Positions 54,229 through 64,000 of a stretch of 64,000 bases of DNA are shown here, piece by piece. The stretch lies in NCBI RefSeq assembly GCF_001425625.1, contig NZ_LMCP01000015.1, positions 68,661-132,660 on the forward strand, written 5' to 3'. Under the pieces are notes generated by a model that had not been told where the DNA came from, did no database searches, and saw nothing but the letters and a program-made list of their open reading frames with translations. Source of the DNA: Mesorhizobium sp. Root102. Its GTDB lineage: Bacteria; Pseudomonadota; Alphaproteobacteria; Rhizobiales; Rhizobiaceae. Position numbers and translations under genes: made by a program. Every line of letters begins with the position of its first letter. The stretch's first letter is position 1.

Positions 54229-55794
54229 GTGAGTGCAAATCAGGACGGCACGAACCTGCTCGAGGTCCGTGGCCTCACCAAGATATTCGGGACGCTGACG
54301 GCGTGCGATCATATCGATCTCGACATCGCCAGAGGTGAAATCCACGCCTTGCTCGGCGAAAACGGCGCCGGCAAGTCGACGCTGGTCAAAATGCTGTTCG
54401 GCTCGCTGGAGCCCAATTCCGGCGAGATCTTCTGGAGCGGCCAGGCCGTCAGGATTTCCAGCCCCGGCGTCGCCAAAAAACTCGGCATCGGCATGGTGTT
54501 CCAGCATTTTTCGCTGTTCGAAGCGCTGACCGCGGCCGAAAACATCGCGCTGTCGCTGGACGATGGCTCCCCGATCAGCAGCATCGCGGCGAAGGCGAGG
54601 GCGCTTTCCTTCAGCTATGGCCTGCCGCTCGATCCTGAATCGCTGGTCGGCGACCTGTCGGTGGGCGAGCGCCAGCGCATCGAGATCATCCGCTGCCTGC
54701 TGCAGACGCCACAGCTCATCATCCTCGACGAGCCGACCTCGGTGCTGACGCCGCAGGAAGCCGACAAGCTGTTCGAGACGCTGGAGCGTCTGCGTTCGGA
54801 AGGCAAATCCATCCTCTACATTTCGCACCGGCTCGAAGAGGTCAAACGCATCTGCGACCGCGCCACCGTGCTGCGTCACGGCAAGGTTGTCGGCCACTGC
54901 AACCCGCGTGAGGAAACAGCCTCTTCGCTGGCCCGCATGATGGTGGGCAATGAGGTGCAGGCCGTGGTGCGCGCACCTGTCGAGGGCATCGCCACGGCGC
55001 AGCCGCTGCTCGAAATCCGAAATCTCAGCCGCAAGCCGGCAACGCCGTTCTCGATCCCGCTCAAGGGCATCAACCTGAATGTCCGGGCCGGCGAAGTGAT
55101 CGGCATCGCGGGCGTCGCCGGCAACGGCCAGGGCGAGTTCTTTGAATCCGTCTCCGGCGAGGTGTTGCAACAGGATGCCGCCTCGGTGCGCATTCGCGGC
55201 AAGGACGCAGGTGGCCTCACCATCACCGGACGGCGCCTGCTGGGTGCCGCCTTCGTGCCGGAAGAGCGCCTCGGCCACGGTGCCGCGCCACGCATGAAGC
55301 TTTCAGAGAACCTGCTGCTGTCGCGCCATGCAACCGACGGCAAGGCGTTTGTCGGCACTGGGGGAATGGTCAAGAGCGCAGCCATCTACGCCGCCTCCCA
55401 ACGCATCATCGAGGCGATGGATGTGCGCAAGAGCGCCCCGGATCCGGAGGCTGCCGCACTTTCGGGCGGCAATCTGCAGAAATTCATCGTCGGCCGCGAA
55501 CTCGATCGCCAGCCTGATGTCATGGTGGTCAACCAACCGACCTGGGGTGTCGACGCGGGCGCTGCCGCCCACATTCGCCAAGCCTTGATCGAGCTGTCGC
55601 GCAGCGGTTCGGCGGTTTTGGTGATCAGCCAGGATCTCGACGAACTGTTCGAGATATCGGATGCGATCGCCGTCATGCACAATGGCGAGTTGTCGAAGCC
55701 GCTGCCGATCGCCGAGGCGACCTTCGAGAAGGTCGGCTTGCTGATGGGCGGCGCCGAGCCAGGCCACGCCGAACACACGCTGGAGACGGCATGA
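54229..55794 (+). CDS. BMP-type nucleoside ABC transporter ATPase
   Basis: Fused double ATPase of about 521 residues for a nucleoside or simple-sugar importer. First half: Walker A GENGAGKST, signature LSVGERQR, Walker B LIILDEPTS. Second half: degenerate GVAGNGQGE P-loop and SGGNLQKFIVGREL signature. I chose GTG 54229, 4 bases after GGGAGG; ATG 54217 is inside a small palindrome (54203-54218). First gene of a four-gene operon with ATGA overlap to the permease. Confidence 0.93.
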   Translation: MSANQDGTNLLEVRGLTKIFGTLTACDHIDLDIARGEIHALLGENGAGKSTLVKMLFGSLEPNSGEIFWSGQAVRISSPGVAKKLGIGMVFQHFSLFEALTAAENIALSLDDGSPISSIAAKARALSFSYGLPLDPESLVGDLSVGERQRIEIIRCLLQTPQLIILDEPTSVLTPQEADKLFETLERLRSEGKSILYISHRLEEVKRICDRATVLRHGKVVGHCNPREETASSLARMMVGNEVQAVVRAPVEGIATAQPLLEIRNLSRKPATPFSIPLKGINLNVRAGEVIGIAGVAGNGQGEFFESVSGEVLQQDAASVRIRGKDAGGLTITGRRLLGAAFVPEERLGHGAAPRMKLSENLLLSRHATDGKAFVGTGGMVKSAAIYAASQRIIEAMDVRKSAPDPEAAALSGGNLQKFIVGRELDRQPDVMVVNQPTWGVDAGAAAHIRQALIELSRSGSAVLVISQDLDELFEISDAIAVMHNGELSKPLPIAEATFEKVGLLMGGAEPGHAEHTLETA

Positions 55795-56921
55795 TGCGCC
55801 TCGAACTCGTCAAACGCCCGCAGCGCTCGGCGCTGTTTTCGGCCCTGTCGCCATTCATCGCCTTCGCGCTGACGATCATCGCCGGTGCGGTTCTGTTCGC
55901 GCTGCTCGGCGTCAATCCGCTGACCGCGTTCCGCATCTACTTCATCGAGCCGATCAGCCAGGTCTGGCAGTTGCATGAACTGGCGATCAAGGCAGCGCCG
56001 CTCATCCTGATCGCCGTCGGCCTGTCAGTCTGCTACAAGGCCAACATCTGGAACATCGGCGCTGAAGGCCAGTTCATCCTGGGCGGCATTGTCGGTTCGA
56101 TCATCCCGGTGCTGTTTCCGCAATTCGAAGGTCCGCTGGTGCTGCCGCTGATGCTATTGCTCGGCATGGTCGGCGGTGCGGCCTATGCGGCAATCCCGGC
56201 TCTGCTCAAGACGCGCTTCGGCACCAACGAGATCCTGACCAGCCTGATGCTGGTCTATGTCGCGCAACTCTTCCTCGACTGGCTGGTGCGCGGACCCTGG
56301 CGTGATCCGCAGGGCCATGGTTTCCCGCAGACCATTCAGTTCAACGACTCGGCCGTGTTACCGGAACTGATGCCGGATGCCGGGCGGGCAAACTGGGGTT
56401 TTGTTTTCGCACTGGTCGCCGCGGTGCTGGTCTGGATCCTGATGAGCCGCATGCTGAAGGGTTTCGAGGTGCGCGTGCTGGGCTCGAGCCCGCGGGCAGG
56501 GCGCTTCGCCGGCTTCGGGCTCAACCGGATGGTTTTCTTCGCCTTCCTGCTGTCGGGTGCGCTCGCGGGACTTGCCGGCATCTCGGAAGTCTCGGGCGCC
56601 ATCGGCCAGTTGCAGCCTGTCATTTCGCCCGGTTATGGCTTCACCGCCATCATCGTTGCGTTCCTTGGCCGCCTCAACCCGCTCGGCATCGTTGCCGCCG
56701 GTCTGGTGCTGGCGCTGACCTATCTCGGCGGCGAAGCGGTGCAGAGCGCGCTCGGCATCTCCGACAAGGTGGCGCGGGTGTTCCAGGGCATGCTGCTGTT
56801 CTTCGTGCTCGGCTGCGACACGCTCATTCACTACCGCATCCGCCTGGTCGGCCTGGCGCTGACCAAGCCGGAGGCTGCCGCCAAACTCGAAGCCGCGCCA
56901 AAGCTGAAGGAAGCCCGTTGA
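55791..56921 (+). CDS. BMP-type ABC transporter permease
   Basis: Membrane subunit of 376 residues with about ten hydrophobic segments. GVNPLTAFRIYFIEPISQVWQLHELAIKAAPLILIAVGLSVCYKANIWNIGAEGQFILGG and KTRFGTNEILTSLMLVYVAQ are the purine/nucleoside permease motifs. It overlaps both neighbours by 4 bases. The Lys/Ala-rich tail is unusual in length but harmless. Confidence 0.94.
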   Translation: MMRLELVKRPQRSALFSALSPFIAFALTIIAGAVLFALLGVNPLTAFRIYFIEPISQVWQLHELAIKAAPLILIAVGLSVCYKANIWNIGAEGQFILGGIVGSIIPVLFPQFEGPLVLPLMLLLGMVGGAAYAAIPALLKTRFGTNEILTSLMLVYVAQLFLDWLVRGPWRDPQGHGFPQTIQFNDSAVLPELMPDAGRANWGFVFALVAAVLVWILMSRMLKGFEVRVLGSSPRAGRFAGFGLNRMVFFAFLLSGALAGLAGISEVSGAIGQLQPVISPGYGFTAIIVAFLGRLNPLGIVAAGLVLALTYLGGEAVQSALGISDKVARVFQGMLLFFVLGCDTLIHYRIRLVGLALTKPEAAAKLEAAPKLKEAR

Positions 56922-57841
56922 TGGACATCACCGTAAACATCCTTCTGACCATCGCCACGGCGGCAACGCCGCTGCTGATCGCGGCAATCGGTGAACTGGT
57001 GGTCGAGCGCTCCGGCGTGCTCAATCTCGGCGTCGAAGGCATGATGATCATGGGCGCAGTCGGCGGCTTCGGCGCCAGCTACCTCACGGGATCACCCTGG
57101 ATCGGCCTTCTGGCGGCAATCGCCATGGGCGCGGTGTTCTCGCTGCTGTTTGCCGTCATGACGCTGTCGCTGGCCACCAACCAGGTGGCGACCGGCCTGT
57201 CGCTGACGCTGCTCGGCCTCGGCCTGTCCGGCATGATGGGCACCAGCTTCGTCGGCCAGCCCGGCGAACGGCTGCCCAACCTCGACATTCCCGGCCTGAC
57301 CTCAATCCCTGTCATCGGCAGGTTGCTGTTCGGCCAGGATCCGATTTTCTACATCTCGATCGCACTGACCGCCGCCGTCATGTGGTTCCTGTTCAAGACC
57401 CGGACCGGACTGACGCTGCGCTCGATCGGCGACAGCCATACATCGGCGCATGCGCTGGGCATCAAGGTCATCCGCTACCGCTATCTCGCGGTGATCTTCG
57501 GCGGCGCCTGTGCCGGCCTTGCCGGCGGTCACCTGTCGCTGGTCTACACGCCGCAATGGGTGGAGAACATGAGTGCCGGCCGCGGCTGGATCGCGCTGGC
57601 GCTGGTGGTGTTCGCCTCGTGGCGGCCATGGCGGGTGCTGGCCGGCGCCTACATCTTCGGCGCGGTGTGGATCGGCCAGCTTCATGCACAGGCTTTTGGC
57701 ATTCCAGTGCCTTCACAGTTCCTTTCTTCGCTGCCCTATCTGGCAACCGTCGTGGTTCTCGTTCTAATCTCGCGCAACAAGCGTCTGACGATGATGAACA
57801 CGCCGGCTTCCTTGGGGCAGCCATTCGTTCCGGATCGTTGA
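56918..57841 (+). CDS. BMP-type ABC transporter permease
   Basis: Second membrane subunit, 307 residues, about eight hydrophobic segments. Family motifs: [45 protein letters not shown] and [41 protein letters not shown]. It forms a heterodimer with the previous permease. Ends 49 bases before the binding protein. Confidence 0.94.
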   Translation: MMDITVNILLTIATAATPLLIAAIGELVVERSGVLNLGVEGMMIMGAVGGFGASYLTGSPWIGLLAAIAMGAVFSLLFAVMTLSLATNQVATGLSLTLLGLGLSGMMGTSFVGQPGERLPNLDIPGLTSIPVIGRLLFGQDPIFYISIALTAAVMWFLFKTRTGLTLRSIGDSHTSAHALGIKVIRYRYLAVIFGGACAGLAGGHLSLVYTPQWVENMSAGRGWIALALVVFASWRPWRVLAGAYIFGAVWIGQLHAQAFGIPVPSQFLSSLPYLATVVVLVLISRNKRLTMMNTPASLGQPFVPDR

Positions 57842-57890
57842 CAACAAAAAAAACGGGAAGCTCCAAGGCTAAACTCAGAGAGGTAACACA

Positions 57891-58958
57891 ATGAAAAAAC
57901 TGCTTATTGCCCTGATGACCACGACCGCCGCCCTATCGCTGGCGGCAACCGCCGAGGCCGCGGACAAGCTGAAGGCCTGCTGGGTCTATACCGGCCCGAT
58001 CGGCGACTTCGGCTATTCCTACCAGCACGACCAGGGACGTCTCGAGGTGGAGAAGGCGCTCGGCGACAAGGTCGAGACAGCCTATCTCGAAAACGTCTCC
58101 GAAGGCCCCGACGCCGACCGCGCTTTCGAGCGCCTGGCGCGCGAAGGCTGCAAGATCATCTTCGGCACCTCCTTCGGCTTCATGGACCCGGAAGTGAAGG
58201 TCGCCAAGAAGTTCCCGAAGGTGATGTTCGAGCACGCAACCGGCTACAAGACCGGCGACAATCTCGGCATCTACAATGCGCGTTTCTATGAAGGCCGCTA
58301 TGTGCTCGGCCAGATCGCCGCGAAGGAATCGAAGGCCGGCGTTGCCGGCTACATCGTTTCCTTCCCGATCCCCGAAGTGGTGATGGGCATCAATTCCTTC
58401 ATGCTCGGCGCACAGTCGATCAACCCGAACTTCAAGGCCAAGATCGTCTGGGTGAACTCGTGGTTCGACCCAGGCAAGGAAGCCGACGCAGCCAAAGCGC
58501 TGTTCGACCAGGGCGCCGACATCATCGTCCAGCACACCGATTCGACCGCTGCCCTGCAGGTAGCCGAGGAGCGCAAGCTGCACGGCTTCGGCCAGTCCTC
58601 CGACATGATCAAGTTCGCGCCGAACGCGCAGCTGACCTCGCTCACCGACGAATGGGGTCCCTATTACATCAGCCGGGTCCAGGCAGCCCTCGACGGCACG
58701 TGGAAGCCGGACAATGTCTGGCTCGGCATCAAGGACGGCGCGGTCAAGCTCGCCCCCTTCACCAACATGCCCGACGATGTGAAGGCGCTTGCCGAGGCCA
58801 CTGAGAAGAAGATCGCCGGCGGCTGGAACCCCTTCACCGGACCGATCGCCAAGCAGGACGGCACGCCGTGGCTGAAGGACGGCGAAGTTGCCGACGACGG
58901 CACGCTGCTCGGCATGAATTTTTACGTCAAGGGCGTCGACGACAAGCTGCCGCAGTAA
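57891..58958 (+). CDS. BMP family substrate-binding protein
   Basis: Periplasmic receptor of 355 residues for the importer. Signal peptide (about 1-23, ending ATAEAAD). The mature protein begins KACWVYTGPIGDFGYSYQHDQGRLEVEKALGDKVETAYLENVSEG and has TSFGFMDPEVKVAKKFPKVMFEHATGY and DQGADIIVQHTDSTAALQVAEE, the BMP pattern. Nucleosides are the usual ligand; adenosine- or guanosine-type is possible. Good AGAGAGG ribosome site. Confidence 0.94.
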   Translation: MKKLLIALMTTTAALSLAATAEAADKLKACWVYTGPIGDFGYSYQHDQGRLEVEKALGDKVETAYLENVSEGPDADRAFERLAREGCKIIFGTSFGFMDPEVKVAKKFPKVMFEHATGYKTGDNLGIYNARFYEGRYVLGQIAAKESKAGVAGYIVSFPIPEVVMGINSFMLGAQSINPNFKAKIVWVNSWFDPGKEADAAKALFDQGADIIVQHTDSTAALQVAEERKLHGFGQSSDMIKFAPNAQLTSLTDEWGPYYISRVQAALDGTWKPDNVWLGIKDGAVKLAPFTNMPDDVKALAEATEKKIAGGWNPFTGPIAKQDGTPWLKDGEVADDGTLLGMNFYVKGVDDKLPQ

Positions 58959-58982
58959 GCAGCGCAAGAGATCGAAATAAGG

Positions 58983-59002
58983 AGGGCGCCGCGAGGCGCC
59001 CT
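58983..59002 (+). terminator. Hairpin after the BMP operon
   Basis: Perfect 8-bp stem AGGGCGCC/GGCGCCCT with a GCGA loop. No T-run follows, so it is only a probable terminator. Confidence 0.5.
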
Positions 59003-59135
59003 TCAGACTGCTGACAAACCTCCGGCCAGGTCAAAACGCCGTCAGATTCACGGAACGTCACAGATCCAGACCATGAACAAATCGGAATCAAAACCCCTCG
59101 ATTTTGACCGCTGCCAAAAACCGAGGGGTTTGTAA

Positions 59136-60236
59136 TCAATCTTGCGCTCCGGGAGAGACGCGACGAAATCGCGCCCGTCCAGCATCGACCGCGCGGCCGA
59201 GCCAAATCCTGAGCAGCCGCTGCGCGGGTCGTTCGCAGCTGCGCCAGATCGCCCACGAAACGAAGAGCATGAGCGCGACGCAGCCAAAGGCAGCAAACCA
59301 TTTGCCGACCAAGGGTGCTGTCGCGTTGATGGCGAGATAGCCGATGTTCTGATGCAGCAGGTAGAGCGGATAGGTCAGCCCACCCAACGCCAGAGTGAGC
59401 ACCGATGGCCTGACACGGTCGCGCAGCAGAACCGCACCGATCAGCGCGCCATGCATGACGACATTGGCCACGACCAGATTGGCCGACGAAACGGCAACGC
59501 CGTAGTGGCCCTGCATCCAGTGCTGCGTCACCGATAGCGTACTGCACGAGATCAAGAACGCGGCGACGAGCAGCAGCAAGGCCGACAGTGAACGACCATG
59601 CGCATGGATGTGATGGACGAGCACGCCGGCGGCGAAGAACGGCCCGAACTCGGTGATGAACAGCAGCCTGGCGGCACCGCTACCGACGAAGAATTCGTTC
59701 AAGGCCGAAATCGCCAGCCAGATGAAGATCAATTCCAGCTTGCGTTTCTGGAAGAGCCCGGTGAACAGGGCCAGCGTCACCCAACCGTAGAAAACCAGTT
59801 CCAGAACGATCGACCAGTAGACGCCGTCCATGAAGGGTTGGCCGAAGGCTGGTGCGAACATCGACAGATTGGCGGCATACTGGACGAAAGAGATCGGAAG
59901 CAGCGGTGAGCCGGCAAGGGCGACAACCGCGAAGGTGATCGTCATGCAGAGCAGGAATCCCGGATAGAGGCGAACGAACCGCGCGATCGCAAACTGGTCC
60001 CAACTGCGATTTTCCGCCGACCAGGCAATGACGAAACCGCTGATCAGGAAGAACAAATTGACGCCGAGATAGCCGTAGAGGGCACCCGGTGCGGCAAGCG
60101 GATAGCCCTCGGCGAGAAAGCCTTCGGCGGCCGCGCCACGGAAGAAATAGTGAAAGAACACAACGGCAAGTGCAGCCGCGAGCCTGAGCAGGTCCAGCGT
60201 CGCGATGTAATCCTGCCCGGCAGGTCTGGTGTTCAT
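59136..60236 (-). CDS. Acyltransferase family 3 membrane protein
   Basis: Ten or more hydrophobic segments in 366 residues. The N-terminal LDLLRLAAALAVVFFHYFFRG and YGYLGVNLFFLISGFVI motifs are those of OafA/NodX-type O-acyltransferases, which modify surface polysaccharides or lipids. The RFVRLYPGFLLCM segment (arginine pair) is also diagnostic. Target unknown. It faces the BMP operon tail-to-tail. Confidence 0.88.
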   Translation of the reverse strand: MNTRPAGQDYIATLDLLRLAAALAVVFFHYFFRGAAAEGFLAEGYPLAAPGALYGYLGVNLFFLISGFVIAWSAENRSWDQFAIARFVRLYPGFLLCMTITFAVVALAGSPLLPISFVQYAANLSMFAPAFGQPFMDGVYWSIVLELVFYGWVTLALFTGLFQKRKLELIFIWLAISALNEFFVGSGAARLLFITEFGPFFAAGVLVHHIHAHGRSLSALLLLVAAFLISCSTLSVTQHWMQGHYGVAVSSANLVVANVVMHGALIGAVLLRDRVRPSVLTLALGGLTYPLYLLHQNIGYLAINATAPLVGKWFAAFGCVALMLFVSWAIWRSCERPAQRLLRIWLGRAVDAGRARFRRVSPGAQD

Positions 60237-60337
60237 CCCGAATTCCCCGCATTTACGGTCCAGAACCCATACTTCGGGTCGCGATCGAATGGGTTAAGCG
60301 GGCGGAATTATCGCTAGATGTAGTAAATACGGCCCCT

Positions 60338-61651
60338 TCAGACCGCCGAACCGTAGAGGTCATAGGCATCGGCACGGTCGATCTTGACTGTGACGATCTC
60401 GCCGGCGCGTAGCGGGCGGCGAGACTGGATATGGACCGAGCCGTCGATCTCGGGCGCGTCGTATTTGGTGCGGCCCTTTGCCGATGTGCCGTGCGCCTCA
60501 TCGATCAGCACCGGCAGGCGCTTGCCGACCTTCTTGGCCAGCTGTGTCGCCGAAATCTTCTGCTGGCGCTGCATGAAGCGGTGCCAGCGCGCCTCCTTGA
60601 TCTCCTGCGGAACCTGTTCCAGACCGAGATCGTTGGAACGGGCGCCCCGGACCGGCTCGTATTTGAAGCAGCCGGCGCGATCGATCTTCGCCTCATCGAG
60701 CCAATCGAGCAGCATCTCGAAATCATCGTCCGTCTCGCCGGGGAAGCCGACGATGAAGGTCGAGCGGATGGCGAGATCCGGGCAGACCTCGCGCCAGCCG
60801 CGAATGCGCTCGAGCGTCTTTTCGCCATGCGCCGGCCGCCGCATGTTCTTCAACACCTGCGGCGAAGCATGCTGGAAGGGGATATCCAGATAGGGGAGGA
60901 TCTTGCCTTCGGCCATCAGCGGGATGACGTCGGCGACATGCGGATAGGGGTAGACATAGTGCATGCGTACCCAGATGCCGAGCTTGCCCAGTTCCTCGGA
61001 AAGGTCGAGGAACTTCGCCCGCACTTCGCGGTCGCCGAACATCGACGTCTGGTACTTGATGTCGATGCCGTAGGCGCTGGTGTCTTGCGAGATGACCAGG
61101 AGTTCCTTGACGCCGGCATTGGCCAGTTTCTCGGCTTCGCGCAGCACATCGGCCGCGGGCCGCGAGACGAGGTCGCCACGCAGTGCGGGAATGATGCAGA
61201 AGGTGCAGCGGTTGTTGCAGCCTTCCGAAATCTTGAGATAGGCGTAGTGGCGCGGCGTCAGCTTGACGCCCTGCGGCGGCAGCAGGTCGATATAGGGGTC
61301 GTGCGAAGGCGGTGCAGCCTCGTGCACGGCGGCCATCACGCTCTCATAGGCCTGCGGTCCGGTGATCGCCAGCACATTGGGGTGCCTCTCGCGAATGACA
61401 TCCGGCTCGGCGCCGAGGCAACCGGTGACGATGACGCGGCCGTTTTCCGAAAGCGCGGAGCCGATGGCGTTGAGCGACTCGTCACGGGCGGAATCGAGGA
61501 AGCCACAGGTGTTGACGACGACAAGGTCGGCGCCGTCATGCTTGCGGGCGATCTCGTAGCCTTCGGCGCGCAGGCGCGTGATGATGCGTTCCGAATCCAC
61601 AAGGGCCTTCGGGCATCCAAGACTGACAAAACTCACGCGAGGAGCGGACAT
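60338..61651 (-). CDS. rimO: Ribosomal protein S12 methylthiotransferase
   Basis: Radical SAM enzyme that methylthiolates Asp89 of S12. N-terminal cluster-binding region [14 protein letters not shown] with [17 protein letters not shown] and TGCLGAEPD; radical SAM motif C-x3-C-x2-C in [23 protein letters not shown]; and a C-terminal TRAM domain (about 375-437). RimO rather than MiaB because of [11 protein letters not shown] spacing and length of 437. Confidence 0.96.
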   Translation of the reverse strand: MSAPRVSFVSLGCPKALVDSERIITRLRAEGYEIARKHDGADLVVVNTCGFLDSARDESLNAIGSALSENGRVIVTGCLGAEPDVIRERHPNVLAITGPQAYESVMAAVHEAAPPSHDPYIDLLPPQGVKLTPRHYAYLKISEGCNNRCTFCIIPALRGDLVSRPAADVLREAEKLANAGVKELLVISQDTSAYGIDIKYQTSMFGDREVRAKFLDLSEELGKLGIWVRMHYVYPYPHVADVIPLMAEGKILPYLDIPFQHASPQVLKNMRRPAHGEKTLERIRGWREVCPDLAIRSTFIVGFPGETDDDFEMLLDWLDEAKIDRAGCFKYEPVRGARSNDLGLEQVPQEIKEARWHRFMQRQQKISATQLAKKVGKRLPVLIDEAHGTSAKGRTKYDAPEIDGSVHIQSRRPLRAGEIVTVKIDRADAYDLYGSAV

Positions 61652-61798
61652 AGAGGGTTTCCGGGCTTTTCAGGATTGCCGGCGCAGTACCACACTTATT
61701 GCGGCATTGGTATGGGCACGCCTGCGATGCGGCAAAACGCACGGCGATTGCGCTGCGGACCTTGCTTTGCGGATCGAAGACGCGGCTGGCCGGCAGCC

Positions 61799-62458
61799 TC
61801 AGCTAACCGCGCCGTTTAGATGCGGCCAGACTTCCACCGCGCCACGATAGACCATGTCCAACGCGACATAGAAAATGATCAGCAGGCCGACATAGGCGAT
61901 CCAGCGGTGGCGATGCAGCAGCTTGGCGATGAACGTCGCGGCGAGGCCCATCAGCGCGATCGACAGCACGAGGCCGATGACCAGCACCGGGAAATGATCG
62001 CGCGCGGCACCCGCGACCGCCAGCACGTTGTCGAGCGACATCGACACGTCGGCGACGACAATCTGCAATGCTGCCTGGCCGAGTGTCTTGCGCTTCGACT
62101 TGCCGGCCACCAAATTGTCGCTGTTCAGGTCGGTGTTCGACAGCGCCTCGGTCGCTTCCAGCTCGTCGGCATGGGACGTGCGCAGCTCGCGGTACATCTT
62201 CCAGCAGACCCACAGCAGCAAGATACCGCCGGCGAGCAGCAGGCCGACGATCGCCAGCAGCTTGACGGTTACCGCGGCAAAACCGATGCGCAGCACCGTT
62301 GCCGCCAGCACGCCGATGAGGATCGCCTTCTTGCGTTGTTCGGCCGGCAGGCCGGCAGCGGCAAGGCCGATGACGATCGCGTTGTCGCCGGCAAGCACAA
62401 GGTCAATGGCGATGACCTGGAGCAGGGCGGTCAGGCTGGCAGCGCTGAAAATGTCCAT
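61799..62458 (-). CDS. TerC family integral membrane protein
   Basis: A 219-residue membrane protein with about seven hydrophobic segments. Conserved acidic motifs LVLAGDNAIVIGLA (start) and VADVSMSLDNVLAVAGAA (middle) match the TerC/YjbE family, proposed metal or manganese transporters. A hydrophilic loop (about 90-125) separates the halves. Transported ion not determined. Confidence 0.9.
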   Translation of the reverse strand: MDIFSAASLTALLQVIAIDLVLAGDNAIVIGLAAAGLPAEQRKKAILIGVLAATVLRIGFAAVTVKLLAIVGLLLAGGILLLWVCWKMYRELRTSHADELEATEALSNTDLNSDNLVAGKSKRKTLGQAALQIVVADVSMSLDNVLAVAGAARDHFPVLVIGLVLSIALMGLAATFIAKLLHRHRWIAYVGLLIIFYVALDMVYRGAVEVWPHLNGAVS

Positions 62459-62644
62459 CGACCGGAAGCCCTTGCTGGTTTGCCCATTGTTCGTCGATTA
62501 TCCAGACGGCCCTAACTTGGTGGTCCCTTGGCGTCAAGGGATCACTCATGGCGACCTCACCGAAGCATCGTTAGGTCAAAGCCGGATCAAAGGCTGCGTT
62601 GCACTCGCCGGCAGCCGGGCAAAACCGCGGCGGCCGATCACAAA

Positions 62645-63034
62645 TCAATCGTAGAGATTGTACTTTGCCCAATCGGCTTCCGGAATCTCGTCGCCGATCC
62701 GGTAGCGGAGCTGCAGAACTTCCATATGGTCTGGCGCCGTCTGGCACTTGAATTTCAGCCGGTACCATTGCCCCTTGCTGCGAAACGCAGCACCCGGGCT
62801 CCTGATTGCATCCGCCCCCATCTCGGGCGTCGCAAAGGCGTAGGCGACGACGCGATCGGCTTTGAACTTGCGATCGTCATGGGTGATCCGGTCGAGCACC
62901 TCGGCGTCACAACGCTGTTCAAGACGGGTTTGGGGATCGAGTTTCATCAAGCCGGCGCGTAATGCACTGTCCATTGCGTTGGCTGGAAAACTCAGTGTCA
63001 CAGACGCCAAGGCGGTCATGCAGAGCTTCTTCAT
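62645..63034 (-). CDS. Secreted DUF930 domain protein
   Basis: About 129 residues with a signal peptide (about 1-21, ending PANAM). The mature part has LMKLDPQTRLEQRCDAEVLDRITHDDRKFKADRVVAYAFA and SKGQWYRLKFKCQTAPDHMEVLQLRYRIGDEIPEADWAKYNLYD, matching the DUF930 pattern. Two cysteines may form a disulfide. Role unknown. Start 63034 was chosen over 63052. Confidence 0.82.
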   Translation of the reverse strand: MKKLCMTALASVTLSFPANAMDSALRAGLMKLDPQTRLEQRCDAEVLDRITHDDRKFKADRVVAYAFATPEMGADAIRSPGAAFRSKGQWYRLKFKCQTAPDHMEVLQLRYRIGDEIPEADWAKYNLYD

Positions 63035-63108
63035 GGGCGGGACAAGCAACATATTTTGTCGGAGAAATCAACCAAGGGGACCGCCTCGGACCCCGCCGGC
63101 ACCATCAA

Positions 63109-63807
63109 TCAAATGGCCGATGCGTTCAAAATTGCGTGTCGGGATTCATCGTCCGATGCCTGTGGCCAGCGGACCAGTGAGGCGCGGCCGGCATCGGTGA
63201 GATCGTAGAGGCCTCGGTCGACGCGCGCGAACCAGCCATAGACATTGTGCCGCAGGATCTTCGGCGCGATCGGCGTCAGCGCCTTCAGATCTCGCGGCCG
63301 CCTGGGGCCGTCCACCATGGCGGCAGCGCAGGCGAGGGCGCTTTGGCGATAGGCCGTCATGATCGGATTGCGCGATCCTCCTCCCGCAACGGGATCGCCG
63401 CGACGGCGCTGGTGCTCGTCGACCAGGCGCGAGCGCCGGCGCACATTCCTGCGCGGCGCCAAGGCGATCGGGCTGAGAAGCACCTCGACCCGGTCAGTCG
63501 CGGTCACGCCAAGCAGACCGAAGCCAAGCCGGCGGCAGAGATTGCGGAACCTGGCATCGCTCTCTCGTCCCTTGCCCCGGGCCGATAGGCGCGCGGCCAG
63601 CCACACCTCGTCGCAGGCCGCCGCGCGATCGACACCTTGCAGCACCAGTTCCAGATTGAACTGCAGCTTCAGCTCGCAGATGACGACGACCGGCGGCTCC
63701 CCCTCACGCAGCGCGACGATATCGCAGCCGCCGATCTCGCCCTTGACGATAAAGTCTAGGCTTTCGAGGAAGCGCTTCACCGGCGCATAGAGTGAGGTCT
63801 CGTTCAT
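63109..63807 (-). CDS. DUF2161 nuclease-like protein
   Basis: A 232-residue protein of the DUF2161 family. Features: MNETSLYAPVKRFLESLDF start, then KGEIGGCDIVAL and PVVVICELKLQFNLELVLQGVDRAA, giving a D-x(n)-E-x-K pattern of the PD-(D/E)XK nuclease fold. The C-terminus carries RPRDLKALTPIAPKILRHNVYGWFARVDRGLYDLTDAG, probably a winged helix. Often annotated phosphodiesterase; substrate not known. Confidence 0.83.
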   Translation of the reverse strand: MNETSLYAPVKRFLESLDFIVKGEIGGCDIVALREGEPPVVVICELKLQFNLELVLQGVDRAAACDEVWLAARLSARGKGRESDARFRNLCRRLGFGLLGVTATDRVEVLLSPIALAPRRNVRRRSRLVDEHQRRRGDPVAGGGSRNPIMTAYRQSALACAAAMVDGPRRPRDLKALTPIAPKILRHNVYGWFARVDRGLYDLTDAGRASLVRWPQASDDESRHAILNASAI

Positions 63808-63927
63808 GCCCCGAAGGTTTAGCCGATTCGACGCGAAAAGCCTTCGGACCTCGTGGCTGCCCGAAACCATAGAGCAACCCGCTCGATGCCATCGAATCTG
63901 GCGGCCGCCGCAGTCCGCAACGGAATT

Positions 63928-64000
63928 TCAGGCTATGTCCGCCGGTTCGGCTTTGCGTTTTCGCCCCGTAATCATGGCCCTGACAAGGTTTTCGCGGTGG
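63928..64000 (-). CDS. Possible C-terminal end of a gene running off the window
   Basis: On the minus strand an open frame enters from the window edge and ends at TGA 63928-63930; its last residues read ENLVRAMITGRKRKAEPADIA, which looks like a natural basic C-terminus. A plus-strand ATG at 63934 also opens a frame. The fragment is too short to identify. Confidence 0.3.
   Translation of the reverse strand, partial: HRENLVRAMITGRKRKAEPADIA

Overview
This is a chromosomal segment of a high-GC alphaproteobacterium of the order Hyphomicrobiales, most like Mesorhizobium. Supporting signs are the bacterial phosphatidylcholine synthase, an IalB-type protein, a DUF982 protein, DUF1289/DUF1326/DUF2182/DUF930 proteins, Lrp and divergent MarR/TetR gene pairs, and the short palindromic intergenic repeats common in rhizobia. 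The genus is inferred from gene content and protein style; no search was run.

Layout. 0.1-5.8 kb: secG, an L,D-transpeptidase, pyrG, a DUF1697 gene and an NCS1 nucleobase permease. 5.9-7.5 kb: a decayed patch with a broken oligopeptide ABC ATPase, an intact DUF982 gene and an NTF2-like remnant. 7.6-17.7 kb: housekeeping genes (dusA, membrane aspartic protease, cobT, membrane histidine kinase, thermonuclease-like protein, GST, uracil-DNA glycosylase, Lrp, DNA alkylation repair, a beta-hydroxyacid dehydrogenase). 17.9-20.3 kb: a polar amino acid ABC importer without its ATPase. 20.4-24.7 kb: molybdenum cofactor genes mobB, mobA and moaA, interrupted by a drug/metabolite transporter and two secreted proteins. 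24.9-31.5 kb: DUF971, a flavoprotein, two divergent regulator/enzyme pairs with readable operators (MarR/hydrolase, TetR/SDR), a rhodanese and a large YcbB-type L,D-transpeptidase.

32.5-36.2 kb is an accessory block next to a tRNA-Val gene. Part of it is visibly AT-richer than the surroundings. It holds a GcrA-like small protein, two orphan ORFs and a tight three-gene operon (GHKL ATPase with a STAS-like N-terminus, a DUF4325 STAS-like protein, a single-helix membrane protein). This operon is the best candidate in the window for an undescribed system: it looks like a partner-switching module linked to a membrane protein.

36.6-49.1 kb: gph, rpiA, a DUF2059 protein, glutathione reductase, mgtE behind a leader that can hide its ribosome binding site, a BacA-like ABC exporter, DsbA/FrnE, a YejA-type peptide binding protein, IalB and hspQ. 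49.3-59 kb: a UbiH-family monooxygenase, the DUF2182-DUF1326-pcs group, quinone oxidoreductase and a complete four-gene BMP-type nucleoside importer. 59-64 kb: an acyltransferase, rimO, a TerC-family protein, a DUF930 protein and a DUF2161 nuclease-like protein.

No rRNA, CRISPR array, integrase or insertion sequence was seen. Start codons were chosen by eye from ribosome binding sites, signal peptides and family starts.
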